A stretch of 64,000 nucleotides of DNA. Origin: Euborellia annulipes (lineage: Eukaryota > Arthropoda > Insecta > Dermaptera > Anisolabididae). The position numbers and the translations under genes were made by a program. Positions 31,830 through 42,664 of this stretch are shown here, one piece after another; positions within the stretch are counted from its first letter, which is position 1, and each line of letters starts with the position of its first letter. The stretch is taken from positions 1 to 64,000 of the forward strand of contig JAKCPI010024954.1 in NCBI GenBank assembly GCA_023213315.1, given 5' to 3'. The notes beneath the pieces were generated by a model. It was not told the DNA's origin and searched no databases. It saw only the letters and a list, made by a program, of their open reading frames with translations.

Positions 31830-32013
31830 CTTCTTCTTTCCGCGGTGCGGGGTCGGCGGTTTTTACGACCGGGAAGAAATAAAACAGGTCTGACGCCTGT
31901 TGAAAATATAGAAGGAAAGAGACTGACATGCAGAGCACACAAGTACTGCCAGCCCCAGCTAGGGCAGCTCGTGGTCGCCGTCCACGTACCCACAAAATGT
32001 GGGTCCCTGAGCA
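31830..32013 (-). repeat. SINE-G, full copy with TSD
   Basis: Flanked by AAATTTTATT (31820-31829, 32014-32023). (CTT)n at the left, GCGGTGCGGGGTCGGCGG, then GGCAGCTCGTGGTCGCCGTC and CCCTGAGCA. The (GAA)n tail on the minus strand and the 10-bp TSD support a SINE. I do not recognise its head as a tRNA, 5S or 7SL derivative. Confidence 0.75.
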
Positions 32014-32282
32014 AAATTTTATTATGAAGAAAAAATATAGCCCCCTAAAAATAAATTATTTCAAACATTCAAGTAACCAGGATATTTTTTATTTAATAGT
32101 CGACTTTTCGGACGCTATTTATGTTCTTATTTAGGATAATTAGCAATTAAGTCAATGTATTTTCATGTAAAAATAAAAATTTTATTTTGAAACTCCGTAT
32201 TTGTTTGAAGACAAGGGCGTATACGAGGGGAGGGCATTAAGGAGCACCCTCCACTCTCGCAATTAAAGGAAATAAATATATA

Positions 32283-32410
32283 GGCGAGGTGAATAGCTGA
32301 ATCAATATAGAGAAAGATAAGTAAAAAGGCCAAGCAGCTATTATTTCTTTATTGGTATCAAACCTACAGCGACGTTTCGGCCGACGTTGCGACCATCTTC
32401 ATGGCTATAA
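32283..32410 (-). repeat. Hammerhead-ended element terminus
   Basis: GGCGAGGTGAATAGCTGAAT and AGCAGCTATTATTTCTTTAT match, in inverse, the right end of the 19807-21004 element. A hammerhead-like motif lies at 32367-32406 (minus). Confidence 0.65.
32367..32406 (-). ncRNA. Hammerhead-ribozyme-like motif
   Basis: Minus strand: TAGC, CATGAAGA, T, GGTCG...CGGCC stem II, GAAAC-GTC, GCTG. Compared with 19861, one stem II pair has shifted to a U-G wobble (GGTCG/CGGCC), so pairing is kept. Confidence 0.5.
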
Positions 32411-33399
32411 TGGAGTATACAAAGAAAACATAATAATATAGTAATATATATAACACATTTATAATAATGTATATAACATAGAAATAAATATACACATTAA
32501 AAAAGGAACCTTTGAAGAATATTTATATAGCCTATATTTGAAAATAGTTTGGTTATAGAATTTTCAAATATGAGATCGGGCCTCCCAACTCGCCTTTGAT
32601 CACTTTGCTTTAGACCTCAAAATATTAAAATGTCAAATTATTTTTATTTTTTTGGGACAAATGGTCTTTTTGCTCTATCTGAAGATAAATATCTTAAGAT
32701 AAATAGATAAGTAAGGAATGCTTTTTTATTTAGGAAAAAATAAATAATAGAAAACTTACTAGTTCGATTATTTTCTCAAAATGTATTTGAAACTGGATCT
32801 CTGAAACAGAAAAAAAAAATCAATGAATACATTGAAAAAGTATTAGGCCTACTGTTTTTTACTTTTCTTATACTGTATAAATATTAATAATTAATTTAAT
32901 ATTTACTCTTTTCCCTTGAATTTGTTCTCAAAAGCTAAATGCTTTTTCTCTTTTGTTTTACAAATGTTAAGCCTAGGTAATCACTTGAAAAAACATAAAT
33001 TTATTATTAACTTTAATTTAAACAGATATGAAAAAGTTATACTCATAATTTTAGGAATTTTTTTAATAGAATCCGAGAAACTTTCAGGGGAAAATTAGAA
33101 TTAGAATAAAAAAAATATCTCTATTTTGAAAGTGATTTAAAATTAAATTAACATTAAAAAGAACGTAAAGGTGAACCACTCACTAATTTCGCACTCGCAA
33201 GCCTCATAAACAGAGTAATATAGGACACAGGTATCTTATTCTCTAGGAACTTTTATATAAGCCATATTAAGTTAGAAAGTAAATGATTTCATTTTAGAGA
33301 ATATGTCGCACGGGAAATGTCAATAATTGATAAATAAATAAATAAAAAACCTGTCTGTTTGTTGGAAAACATTTTTTTTAAATTATCCCTCTCGGCTAC
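32411..33399. other. AT-rich non-coding sequence
   Basis: Nothing recognised. Bases 33405-33455 just after share CGGCTAC and GGCGTTCCACAC with the interior of the 5652-6005 MITE. Confidence 0.45.
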
Positions 33400-33580
33400 T
33401 GAGGCTATTTAAATTTTTATTGTACCGATTGTACCTGAGGGCGTTCCACACGCTAATTCCTCGGAGATTCCTACCCGAGGTTTGCTGGTATTTGCTATTC
33501 TCTGTTGTTAGATCCCCCGGCTTTATAAAACTTGATTACAATTAAAAAGTGGGTTTACAAAATTAGATCGCAGTACACGC

Positions 33581-33623
33581 TTGTCGACGTTTCGGCCGAT
33601 ATTCCGGCCTTCATCAGGACAAA
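33581..33623 (-). ncRNA. Hammerhead-ribozyme-like motif
   Basis: Minus-strand counterpart of 33721-33767, with the same core, stem II and GAAAC-GTC-GACA. Confidence 0.55.
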
Positions 33624-33720
33624 GATCACTAGTGAACCAGAAGTCATGACATCCGACGAATGTTCGCACAAACGTATTGTCAGGAGTTGCCAAGGGCCTC
33701 TATGAGATCGAGGCAAACAG

Positions 33721-33767
33721 CCTGTCCTGATGAAGGCCGGAATATCGGCCGAAACGTCGACAAGCGT
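33721..33767 (+). ncRNA. Hammerhead-ribozyme-like motif, well preserved
   Basis: TGTC, CTGATGA, one A, stem II GGCCG-GAATAT-CGGCC, GAAAC-GTC, GACA. TGTC and GACA pair as stem I. In the hammerhead fold CUGANGA and GAAA form the catalytic core and cleavage follows GUC. Stem III would be just AC/GU with no loop, as in very short stem III ribozymes that act as dimers. The one extra A before stem II may lower or abolish activity. Confidence 0.6.
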
Positions 33768-33849
33768 GTAAAATAAAGCTAAAGATAAATATATTTTTTC
33801 TTTATTGCTTTTGGCTGCCTTGAACCTTCTCACTACTCTTTAATAATTA

Positions 33850-34101
33850 CAGTAGAGTCTTGCTAATCCGGCCTAAACTGGACCGGCCCTATGCCGGATT
33901 CTGAAAATGTCGGATTACCAGAAATATATTAAAAATTTAAACATAATACTTTATGATCCATACATATTTATCTATTTAAAAAATCTGTAATGGTATTGTT
34001 TTCTTAAATTACCCCTTTTTTTGCTGCAATATTCCTTTTCAACAAGGCCGGATTAGCCGGTATGCCGGAATATCAAAGTCAGGATTAGCAAAACTCGACT
34101 G
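33850..34101. mobile_element. pogo/Tigger-like MITE
   Basis: 252 bp from CAGTAGAGTCTTGCTAATCC to GGATTAGCAAAACTCGACTG, flanked by TA on both sides (33848-33849, 34102-34103). The termini match the style of pogo/Tigger elements (CAGT..., AATCCG-rich). No transposase. Confidence 0.8.
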
Positions 34102-34103
34102 TA

Positions 34104-35053
34104 TTTTGTTTTATTTGGTTGCTTTATTCCTATTTTATATAAATACCTCGCATAGACCGGCTTCGATAAATCCTGTTTGAAATTTTACATTAAAACATTT
34201 TAAAAAAAAATTTTTTTTTTTTTTGAGTGATAGGGATCTTCAGAAGTTAAAAAACGGAAAAGAAAAAATGTTTATCTTAGTTCTTCGATTAGTTCGGTTT
34301 TAAATAGTTCGACAAACCGGTGGAACAAATTAACCGTACTATATTTATTTGAGTTATTGCTGTATTATTTATATTTTTTTAAAGATAAACTATACAATAT
34401 AAATAAGGAGATAATTTTAAACCAATAAGAGAAGAGAGACATGGCAGCTAGTTGAGAAAAAAACGTCCAGCAAATAATTTTTTATTAATTTCCTCACCTA
34501 GGTCATTCGCATTTAATTTTCAGCCATCTTCTAATTTTAATAAATTTTATTTTAATTAACAAATTTTTTCTATTTTTGACAAAAACAAATGTGATTTTTT
34601 TTTTAGTGTATAAATTTATTCGACTTTTTATGAATTATTTACGTTCTTCATTATAAAGGATGACTAAGAATTTTGTTAATTAACTCATCACTCTCTTGTA
34701 AATAGTTAAGCTATTCATTCTCGGGTCTCGGAAAATTTATTTATATTTAATTGAATAAAATTGAATATAACTGTAAAAAAAAAATCACACTAATTACAGT
34801 ATTTGATATTTCGATAATCTCGTTTTTATTATTATCAATTCAAATTATTTATGTCACTTCTAATTTATTCCAAACATATCTGTAAAACGATCCGAAATAT
34901 TTGCAAAATAAATTTGAGAAGACTTGTTCTGAAAACGAACAGGATTCAGTTTTAGAATGTCATATTACCTTGTTTTTGTAGAATTGCACATTAGAATTAG
35001 TAAAGTACTAGAACCCTTTGACTGATGTGAGTAAAATTTCTTGAAATACTAGC
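34104..35053. other. AT-rich non-coding sequence with faint XB trace at the right
   Basis: Nothing recognised until 35000, where 'TAGTAAAGTACTAGAACCCT' resembles the XB body. Confidence 0.45.
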
Positions 35054-35840
35054 GACATAGGCATAGGCGTAGCCAGAAATTTTCGATGGGGGGGGTTCAG
35101 GATTATTTCTCCCCCCCCCCCCACATCCGACTAATAGGGCGGTATAAGGCGTCTAATGAAATATATGACTAGCCTATTCGCCCTCCTGGACCCTCCTCGG
35201 ATTGGCTCGGGCCCGCCCTTTCTTTATTAAGTGCCGCAATTTTTCATTCAACTCGTTTCAGGCAATAAAAAATACAACCCTCACATCTTAAAGAATTTTA
35301 GATATATCCCAATAATAGCGGTGTTTCTGTCTGTTTCTCTTGATCCGAGTTCTAACTCAGATCTCTTTAAGAAAAAAAAATAAAAAATTTAATTATATAA
35401 TAATTTTTATTATTTTTCATTTGAGGGATTTAATCAATTTTAGCAGGCTTTAATTTTTTATAAAGCAAGACAAAAATCAATTCTTTTCAATGGGAAAATT
35501 CTGAATTTTCTCGAATTTTTTGCGTTTCCTTTATAGAGAGGGCGCTGGAGGTAGTTGAGTATGCAAAATTTGAGGACCGAATTCTGACAATGGATTTGGG
35601 CTAAGAATAGCTCCCAGAATAAGGATCCGGATCTTGCCGGGCCAATTTTTGGTCCAATTTTTTTTTACCCCCACCCCATAGGAAATCAATGGAGTGCATG
35701 CTAAGATGATGTGAAGATTTGCAATTATGGTCAAATTCGAGTACTTAAAACCTCAAACAATGAAAAAACTGTCTTGTCAGCAACTGAGGGGATCCTCTAG
35801 AGTCCCCTGAGAAGTACTATCTTGCCACCAGTTGTGGTGG

Positions 35841-36600
35841 TCCCCTCTAACCCCTTCACCTCTTTTATCTCTCTCTGTTATAAATTTAAATATACGGCTT
35901 TAACATCATGCCAAATTGTGGGGACCGGCAATTATGTTCATAATCCACTAGCTGGTATCCCAATCAATGAAAAATACTATCTTGTCGCCAACTGAGGTGG
36001 TCCCCTTTAACCCCTTCACCTCTTTTCTCTCTCTCTGTTATAAATTTAAATATACGGCTTTAACATCATGCCAAATTGTGGGGACCAGCAATTATGTTCA
36101 TAATCCACTACCTGGTATCCCAATCAATGAAAAATACTATCTTGCCACCAGTTGTGGTGGTCCCCTTTAACCCCTTCACCTCTTTTCTCTCTCTCTGTTA
36201 TAAATTTAAATATACGGCTTTAACATCATGCCAAATTGTGGGGACCAGCAATTATGTTCATAATCCACTACCTGGTATCCCAATCAATGAAAAATACTAT
36301 CTTGCCACCAGTTGTGGTGGTCCCCTCTAACCCCTTCACCTCTTTTCTCTCTCTTTGTTATAAATTTAAATGTACGGCTTTAACACCATGCCAAATTGTA
36401 GGGACCGGCAATTATGTTCATAATCCACTACCTGGTATCCCAATCAATGAAAAATACTATCTTGCCGCCAACTGCGGTAGTCCCCTTTAACCCCTTCACC
36501 TCTTTTCTCTCTCTTTGTTATAAATTTAAATATACGGCTTTAACATCATGCCAAATTGTGGGGACCGGCAATTATGCTCATAATCTACCTGGTGTATTTA
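35841..36600 (+). repeat. 160-bp tandem repeat array (5 units)
   Basis: Exact 160-bp period judged from TCCCCTYTAACCCCTTCACC. Each unit includes CGGCTTTAACATCATGCCAA, a CT-rich tract and a small hairpin TGCCACCAGTTGTGGTGG. Units differ by scattered substitutions. Confidence 0.9.
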
Positions 36601-36990
36601 TAATAAAGGGAGATAAAAGAGGTGAAGAGGTTAGAGGGGACCACCACAACTGGTGGCAAGATAGTATTTTTCATTGATTGGAGCACCAGGTAGTGGATTA
36701 TGAGCATAATTTCCGGTCCCCACAATTTGGCACGATGTTAAGGCCGTATATTTAAATTTATAACAGAGAGAGATAAAAGACGTGAAGGGGTTAAAGGGGA
36801 CCACCGCAGTTGCCGGCAAGATAGTATTTTTCATTGATTGGGATACCAGCTAGTGGATTATGAACATAATTGCCGGCCCCCACAATTTGGCATGGTGTTA
36901 AAGCCGTATATTTAAATTTATAACAAAGAGAGAGAAAAGAGATGAAGGGGTTAGAGGGGACCACCACAACTGGTGGCAAGATAGTACTTC
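36600..36990 (-). repeat. Inverted 160-bp units (right arm of foldback)
   Basis: GAGGGGACCACCACAACTGG recurs with 160-bp spacing at about 36633, 36793 and 36953, inverted relative to the left array. Confidence 0.9.
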
Positions 36991-37320
36991 TCAGGGGACT
37001 CTAGAGGATCCCCTCAGTTGCTGACAAGACAGTTTTTTCATTGTTTGAGGTTTTAAGTACTCGAATTTGACCATAATTGCAAATCTTCACATCATCTTAG
37101 CATGCACTCCATTGATTTCCTATGGGGTGGGGGTAAAAAAAAATTGGACCAAAAATTGGCCCGGCAAGATCCGGATCCTTATTCTGGGAGCTATTCTTAG
37201 CCCAAATCCATTGTCAGAATTCGGTCCTCAAATTTTGCATACTCAACTACCTCCAGCGCCTGGTCTATTAATAAAATTATTTTATTTTATTTTTTTTTTT
37301 TTTAACTAGAGCAAATTATT

Positions 37321-37375
37321 ATATTTTTACTTTCTCTTACCCTATATATGAAATATATATAGAGAGAAAGTATTG
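37321..37375 (+). repeat. XB left-end fragment
   Basis: ATTTTTACTTTCTCTTACCC ... AGAGAGAAAGTATTG only. Confidence 0.7.
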
Positions 37376-37899
37376 TTTGTATTACAGAGCTTAAATATCT
37401 AGTCATGGCTTGGGTCCAATGGGGGGGGGGGGTTTGAACCCCCAAATCGGGGGGATTTGGGGGTTCAAACGGGGGCCCCCGTGGCTACGCCTATGTCACA
37501 TAGGTACTTGACTTAAGTATAAAATTTGAGTACCGAGAGTCTTTTCGTTTTTGAGTAATTCCCATTAACCCACATTCTTTGATATTTCACTTGAAATCAA
37601 TTTAATTTATTGTGAAAAAATCTTAAATTTCAAGAAGATCGATTCCAGTTAAAATATCAAAACATAATGTTTTTGTAAATTTCTCTGAAGAGATTTTATT
37701 GCTTTTAAATGCCTGTTTTATTGCTTTTCTTGAAATTGCCATTAAAAGGAGCCGATTCCCTTTTAGCTTGAATTTGACGTCATTTTCACAATCATTTGAA
37801 TGAATTTCAACTGAAATATCAAAAAATGGGGATTAAATTAAATAACTCAATAAGGAAAGAACTCTCGATACTCAAATTTTATACTTTAGCTAAGTATTA

Positions 37900-38215
37900 A
37901 TGTCTCAAACCTGGGCAGGAATTCCATTCCAATCGACCAAATAGTACTAGTACTTTACTGATGTATTTTTTCAATTTTTTTTATTTTTCTCACAATGGGT
38001 CGTTTTGATAACTTACCTACCCCAACATTAAAATAACCTCCCTATGGGGAAATACATGGTGTGTGTCCTTCAGCATTAAAATAGCTGAAGGACACACACC
38101 ATGTATTTCCCCATAGGGAGGATATTTTAATGTTGGGGTAGGTAAGTTATCAAAACGACCCATTGGCTTTAACGATTTTGTTTAAAAATCAAGAGATGCC
38201 ATGGTAACTATTTAA
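37900..38215 (+). repeat. XB body fragment interrupted by a palindromic MITE
   Basis: XB sequence (GTACTAGTACTTTACTGATG at 37945, then 'TTTTCTCA') stops at 37992 and resumes at 38166 (TTTAACGATTTTGTTTAAAA, ATGCCATGGTAAC). Confidence 0.7.
37993..38165. mobile_element. Near-perfect palindromic MITE (~173 bp)
   Basis: Arms of about 82 nt from CAATGGGTCGTTTTGATAAC to GTTATCAAAACGACCCATTG, differing by roughly one base; the central spacer is about 8 nt (ATTAAAAT). It sits inside an XB fragment. No TSD could be set, so the superfamily is open. Confidence 0.75.
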
Positions 38216-38519
38216 GCCTCAAAGAGGATAAAAAGATAATCAAGGCTTGAGAAGAGCCGAGTGCTGTTCTAGTCAGAAGGTTCTAATCAAAGAGAAAAGA
38301 GAAGATCGATTGATTTAATTGCATTCATTTCAATTTTAACATAACCGATAAAGATAAAGTGCAGCGAATATTCCCCTCGGATTTTACCAAGGCCGTTTGA
38401 TTATCGGTATCGGCGTAGCTTTTGTCAAAGGGTTCGCTTGCGCAAGAGACTGGGTTACCAGCCAGATAGCACAGCCACTACAAGAAACTGGCAAATAAAT
38501 CCTTCAATAATATTGAACT
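38216..38519. other. Unrecognised sequence
   Basis: Moderately AT-rich, no repeat or gene recognised (e.g. ATTATCGGTATCGGCGTAGC near 38400). Confidence 0.4.
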
Positions 38520-38787
38520 CAGGGGCGTATTTAAGGGGGGAGGGGGCCCGGCCCCCCCCCCCCCCGAAATTTCCCAAACATATATACATATATAGGGATA
38601 TACAGACATCAGCGCAACAAATTTTTCCGCAGGATGGACAACTTTGGTTCCGCAATAGAAAAAATGTTCCTCAAAAAATTTCGTGTGAAAAAAAGTATAG
38701 TTTCTTAAAAAAAAAAATTCCCTCAGAAAAATTTTTTGAGTTCGGACCCCCCCCACCCCCCGAAAAAAATTTCTATATACGCCCCTG
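38520..38787. mobile_element. hAT-like MITE
   Basis: CAGGGGCGTATTTA at the left, TATACGCCCCTG at the right, flanked by ATTGAACT and ATTGAACA (7 of 8 match). Poly-C/G tracts lie inside both ends. The overlapping frames on both strands are not genes. Confidence 0.75.
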
Positions 38788-38811
38788 ATTGAACATGCTG
38801 CACCTCTCTCG

Positions 38812-38932
38812 GTTTATTACTTTCTCTTACCTATATGTAGATGTTAATATACATTATAGTATTGGATTCATGTCAAAAATACAATGTCGAGATTTCGATG
38901 GATATAAACGTTTTGAGGTAAACAAATGTGGT

Positions 38933-38935
<3 letters not shown>
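38812..38935 (+). repeat. XB left part, cut by a SINE
   Basis: TACTTTCTCTTACCTATATG through AAACGTTTTGAGG, then SINE-T1 poly-T. Confidence 0.75.
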
Positions 38936-38984
<49 letters not shown>

Positions 38985-39228
38985 ATTCACACTTTTTTCT
39001 CATTCACACTCACATTCACACAGTCTTTTCGGCAACTGAGGCCATTTAAGACTTTTTACGATAATCAGTATGTTTAATATATCAATTGGGGGGTCCAGGC
39101 ATTTTTATTTAAGTCATTTGGTATCCAAATGCCTTAAATAAAATTATCGGACTGCCTGGGGTCCGAACCCGAGACGTTCGGTATAGAAGGTAGGCACGCT
39201 ACCAACTACTCCAAGCCCCTTGGGCCAT
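38936..39228 (-). repeat. SINE-T1, full-length, with ~44-nt A-tail
   Basis: Poly-T (38937-38980), tail CACTTTTTTCTCATTCACAC, GGCAACTGAGGCCATTTAAG, body and head (GGGTCCGAACCCGAGACG, CTACTCCAAGCCCC). The long unbroken A-tail suggests a recent insertion. Confidence 0.85.
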
Positions 39229-40480
39229 TTTTTTCTTAAATATGGAGAAATAACCTCTTTTAACCTCTCATTTTTTTGACAGTTGTATATTTTGACGCGG
39301 CACGAGTTACGCCATTATCATAAACATCTATCAGGTCACGTGACTTTTTTTGAAATACGATTATAGGGTCATGGGACACATCAATTCACATCTATTTTTC
39401 ATTTTAAATCGAAAGAAATATATCTCATCACGATCAGACACCAAATAAAATTTTTAATGTCAAGAATGTGTCTCACAGTGAGAGACCACTGTAAATTCTT
39501 TCCTACTTTATTTTTTTTTTCGATTTTCTCAAAATTCGCTCTAACGATTTTGATTAAAATTCAAAAATCAATTATTTTTTTTTACATGCTTTGTTTTCGT
39601 TTTTTTAATGTAACAAAAAAAACCTTACGTGTTACAAATCTTTTAAGGCCATTTTTGGATTCAGGTGGGTCCATTCTACTAAAATATGGTATTCGGCTTA
39701 GTGTTACTAAAAAAAAACATTTTTTTGTCGGCCTGTGTAATTAAATCAAATTCAAATCTTAAGATTACAGGAAAAAAAAAATATGTCTGTTTGGCTCCAA
39801 CAGTCGAAGGCGGACGGTGCGGATAGTCAATATTCGTTAGTTTTCTGATTTTCTGAATTTTTATTTTCTTCATGTGTCCTTTTATTTCCTTCCTTATATT
39901 TTATTTTATGAGATATTTCAAATCAGGCAAAATTTAATTAAAATTAAAATATTGATATAGGCCAAGACTTGAGGGAAGACGTGACTCGGACTCTTGATTT
40001 ATATTTAACTCTATCTTCATTTCTTTTTTAAACAATTTCTATATATACCTGCTCTTAGCTCAGGTAATTCATGACTTGGCGAGCACTACAGTGCTCTTAA
40101 ATGAATGCATTATCAATAACTGACGAAATTTGCTGTCAAGATTGCTTAAAATATGTTGAGAGAATAGCTAGCCACTCTATAATTTATTTGCAATGTCCAT
40201 TTGATCGGAGTGTAGAAAACCAGAAAGGTGCAACGTCCTCAGATACTAGTAGGTAATAAATAATTTCAAAAATAATGACAAAACATGGATCATAATTTAT
40301 ATATGTGTGATTATAATAAACTATGAAGAATAAGAGGATTTTTTTTCATTGGGTGATTGTGATTTATTATGAAGGGAAATTTAAGGATGAATAAGTAAAT
40401 ATTATTAATAGGTCAAAAAAATATGCTAAATTTCTTAACGAAAAGGGTTTTTATTCATTTAAAATGTCAAGTGCCTTTAC
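39229..40480. other. Mostly AT-rich non-coding; XB fragment near 39515-39590
   Basis: Contains 'CGATTTTCTCAAAATTCGCT' plus the following ~50 nt of XB body. Otherwise nothing recognised. Confidence 0.5.
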
Positions 40481-40481
40481 A

Positions 40482-41143
40482 TTTTTACTTTCTCTTACCT
40501 CTATATATATGTTAATATATATAGAGTGAAAGTATTGGATTCATGTCAAAAATTTGATGTCGAGATTTTGATGGATTTTCACGTTTTGAGGTCCCCTGAA
40601 TCAAATAAAGTGGTTTTCGCAACATGATCTGTGAGTGGGGGTGGGGATATGTGTTCGATTTTAAGCATGAAGGAATTGAGTTATGAGGCTGAAATTTTAT
40701 ATTTAAGTTAGGTATCTTTCGAACTCGTGAAAATAAGCTTTTAAACAAAATAGGTCAAAAACTACTAGTACTTTACTGCTGTACTTTTTCAGTTTTTTTT
40801 CGATATTCTCACAATTCGCCACAACGGTTTTGATTAAAATTCGTAAATCAATTATTTTTTAAATGCTCTTTTAAATGTATATTCTCATTTTGTCTTTGAA
40901 ATCTTCTGAAGACCACTTTACTCTTGTACTTCATAGGAAAGTTAGGAGAAATGGTTGCCATGGTAACAAAATATAAATATTTTCCCATACTTATAAATTT
41001 TACATCTTGAATTCTAATATATCGGCGGAAACTAAATATATCTCGGCACAAAAAAATTTGGTGTGACAAGTACAGAACACAACTTTCGCTTACCAAAGGA
41101 AAAGAGGAAGTTGTGTGCTGTGCGCCAGTCCCACCATATTTTT
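40482..41143 (+). repeat. XB repeat, full-length
   Basis: Left hairpin, all body blocks, X-box (40954-40967), terminal hairpin with mutations (CCCACCATATTTTT). Confidence 0.9.
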
Positions 41144-41640
41144 CTTTTTTTGAAAAAAATAAACGCCTTGAGTGCCAAATTTTCCAAAATTGCTAAAAGC
41201 AATGCCTTTATCAAATTACAAAATGTTAACATTAACATTTTGAGAATTTTTTTCATATTATTAATTAACATATAAGCCTTTAAATTATAAAAAGTAATTC
41301 TGTTGAAATAGTGTCTGAGTATTTAAGATATGATGAAATGTCAAAGACGTTGACCTTTGATTTTATTAAAAAATTAACAAAAAAAATATTTTCACTAAAT
41401 ATATAAAATATTTACTTGCAATTTAAATAATCTTGTATACCCAAAAGATTTGATAATTATTAAGAGTGTTTTTAAAGTTCAAGGTTAAAAATGAAAAAAA
41501 AAATGCTAATAATAGAAGAAAGAGATAATTTTTATCTTTATAATTAGAAATTTACAAAAAGAAACGTAAAATTTCAACCTAGACATGAAATTTTATATTA
41601 ATACATTATTTCCTTATTTACTTTTTCATTCATTTTTTAA
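41144..41640. other. AT-rich non-coding sequence
   Basis: Nothing recognised. Confidence 0.45.
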
Positions 41641-41900
41641 AATGAATACACATAAACCAGTAGATTCATTTTTGGGCCGAAATTCATTTTTCAAATGAGA
41701 TAGCGACCCTAAAGGGCGACAGTATTGCCACGGCACTGACGAGGCGACAGAGCGACAATTAATGTCATGTGTAAATGAAAGAAAGGCTATTCGAGCGTAG
41801 CGACACAGTCGCCTCGTCACTACCGTGACGTCACTGCCTTGTTTGCTCTCGATTTGTCGCTACCGCCTACTGTTTTCATCACAAAAAAAAATGGCGGCTT
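41640..41900. promoter_or_regulatory. GC-richer patch with CRE and YY1-like motifs
   Basis: Contains TGACGTCA (41826-41833) and, 55 bp on, AAAATGGCGGCTTTC (YY1-like, about 41887). An inverted pair GACGAGGCGACAGAGCGAC / GTCGCCTCGTC lies at 41737-41818, so this may be an old MITE instead. No exon seen. Confidence 0.3.
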
Positions 41901-42043
41901 TCAATTATTAATTGAATTTGTATCAAACAAACCCATTTTAGTTGATCTAAGCCATCAAGATTATAAAAATTTAAATAAAACGGGACGATATTGGACGAAA
42001 ATTATATAAAACACGAAACTTTTTAATCAACTGGTCAAAACAG

Positions 42044-42191
42044 GGCCGCAGACACGGGGGGGGGGGGTTATATCCCCGGGGCGCGGGCCCTTGCGCTCCA
42101 ACCTTAAAATACTAATGAAAAATAATTTTCATGGTTAAAAATTAAATTAAAAAAAATTATTTTCTTAGGGGCCACGGGCTCTTTAAGCTCT
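42044..42191. repeat. CAGGGCC-type element fragment
   Basis: CAGGGCCGCAGACACGGGGG, GCGCTCCAACCTTAAAATAC, ending at CTTTAAGCTC, just as at 13519-13700. Confidence 0.6.
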
Positions 42192-42301
42192 ATTCTTAAA
42201 ATTATATTAATACATTTTTGTCCAATCAAACACAGAATTTAATTCTCAACTCAACATTTTTCGTAATTAGTATTATTCTGAAAATAAATATTCTGACCAC
42301 A

Positions 42302-42345
42302 GGTCCTGAGAAAGGTCGTGATTTGCGACCGAAACGTCGAGGGTT
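42302..42345 (+). ncRNA. Hammerhead-ribozyme-like motif
   Basis: CTGAGAA, A, stem II GGTCG...CGACC, GAAAC-GTC, GAGG. The core box is altered (CTGAGAA for CTGANGA) and stem I is poor. Confidence 0.4.
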
Positions 42346-42664
42346 AATAATTAAATGAAAGTTTTTTTATTTAATTCCTTGGCTGCAAAGTCTCCTATAC
42401 CCAATTCAAAGTCTACAGTCACTTCTCATCACTAGTATTATTCTACGTATAAATAATTAATTTATTAGTATAATTATGATAAATATTGCATCATTAAAAT
42501 TTCAAGTATTAATTTTATATAGCTCTATTTATCATCTGTTTGTCAGTATGTTATAAACAAAATGAAATTGTATTTTATTATCATCTTCATAATTTCTTAC
42601 AAATCTATTTTTCGTATACACCAAGACTAAAGGTAGAGGTATTTTTTTTTTCCTTTTTTTTTAA

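Larger units (their letters stand above)
33575..33800. mobile_element. Short element with two inverted hammerhead-like motifs
   Basis: Inverted ends ACACGCTTGTCGACGTTTCG (33576 on) and CGAAACGTCGACAAGCGTGT (33750-33769) each form a complete hammerhead-like motif. About 100 bp of unrelated sequence lies between. The right side continues with AAATAAAGCTAAAGATAAAT, absent on the left, again asymmetric. TSD not identified. The plus-strand and minus-strand translations across it are mirror artefacts. Confidence 0.65.
35541..37260. mobile_element. 1.72-kb foldback element with 160-bp tandem units
   Basis: Starts GGCGCTGGAGGTAGTTGAGT, ends ACTCAACTACCTCCAGCGCC. Unique arms (35541-35822, 36979-37260) are near-identical inverted copies. 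Inside, 160-bp units repeat on the left (starts 35841, 36001, 36161, 36321, 36481) and three inverted ones on the right. The turn is near 36595. The proteins predicted in each unit are the same translated repeat. No transposase; a TSD could not be settled. This architecture matches foldback-type elements. Confidence 0.8.
35062..37495. mobile_element. hAT-like composite element hosting a foldback element
   Basis: Ends CATAGGCGTAGCCA and TGGCTACGCCTATG, with imperfect flanking repeats sharing ACATAG (35055-35060, 37498-37503). G/C homopolymers lie just inside both ends. The interior contains a Helitron-like segment (about 35131-35230), the 1.7-kb foldback at 35541-37260 and an XB left-end fragment (37321-37373). 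XB-like sequence flanks both outer sides, so the element probably landed in an old XB copy. Confidence 0.6.

Noticed and set aside
35788..35804. GGGGATCCTCTAGAGTC matches part of a common cloning-vector polylinker (also inverted at 36996-37012).
   Set aside because: It lies in both arms of the natural foldback and is part of a longer palindrome-like block (AGGGGA...TCCCCT); no other vector sequence is seen, so coincidence is the simpler reading.
35967..36834. Series of near-identical open frames sharing 'FNPFTSFLSLCYKFKYTALTS'.
   Set aside because: Translations of the 160-bp tandem units; present on both strands because of the inversion, not a gene family.
36076..37260. Tandem array considered as a centromeric satellite.
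   Set aside because: Only eight units, mirrored about a turn point and bounded by inverted arms, which fits a foldback element.
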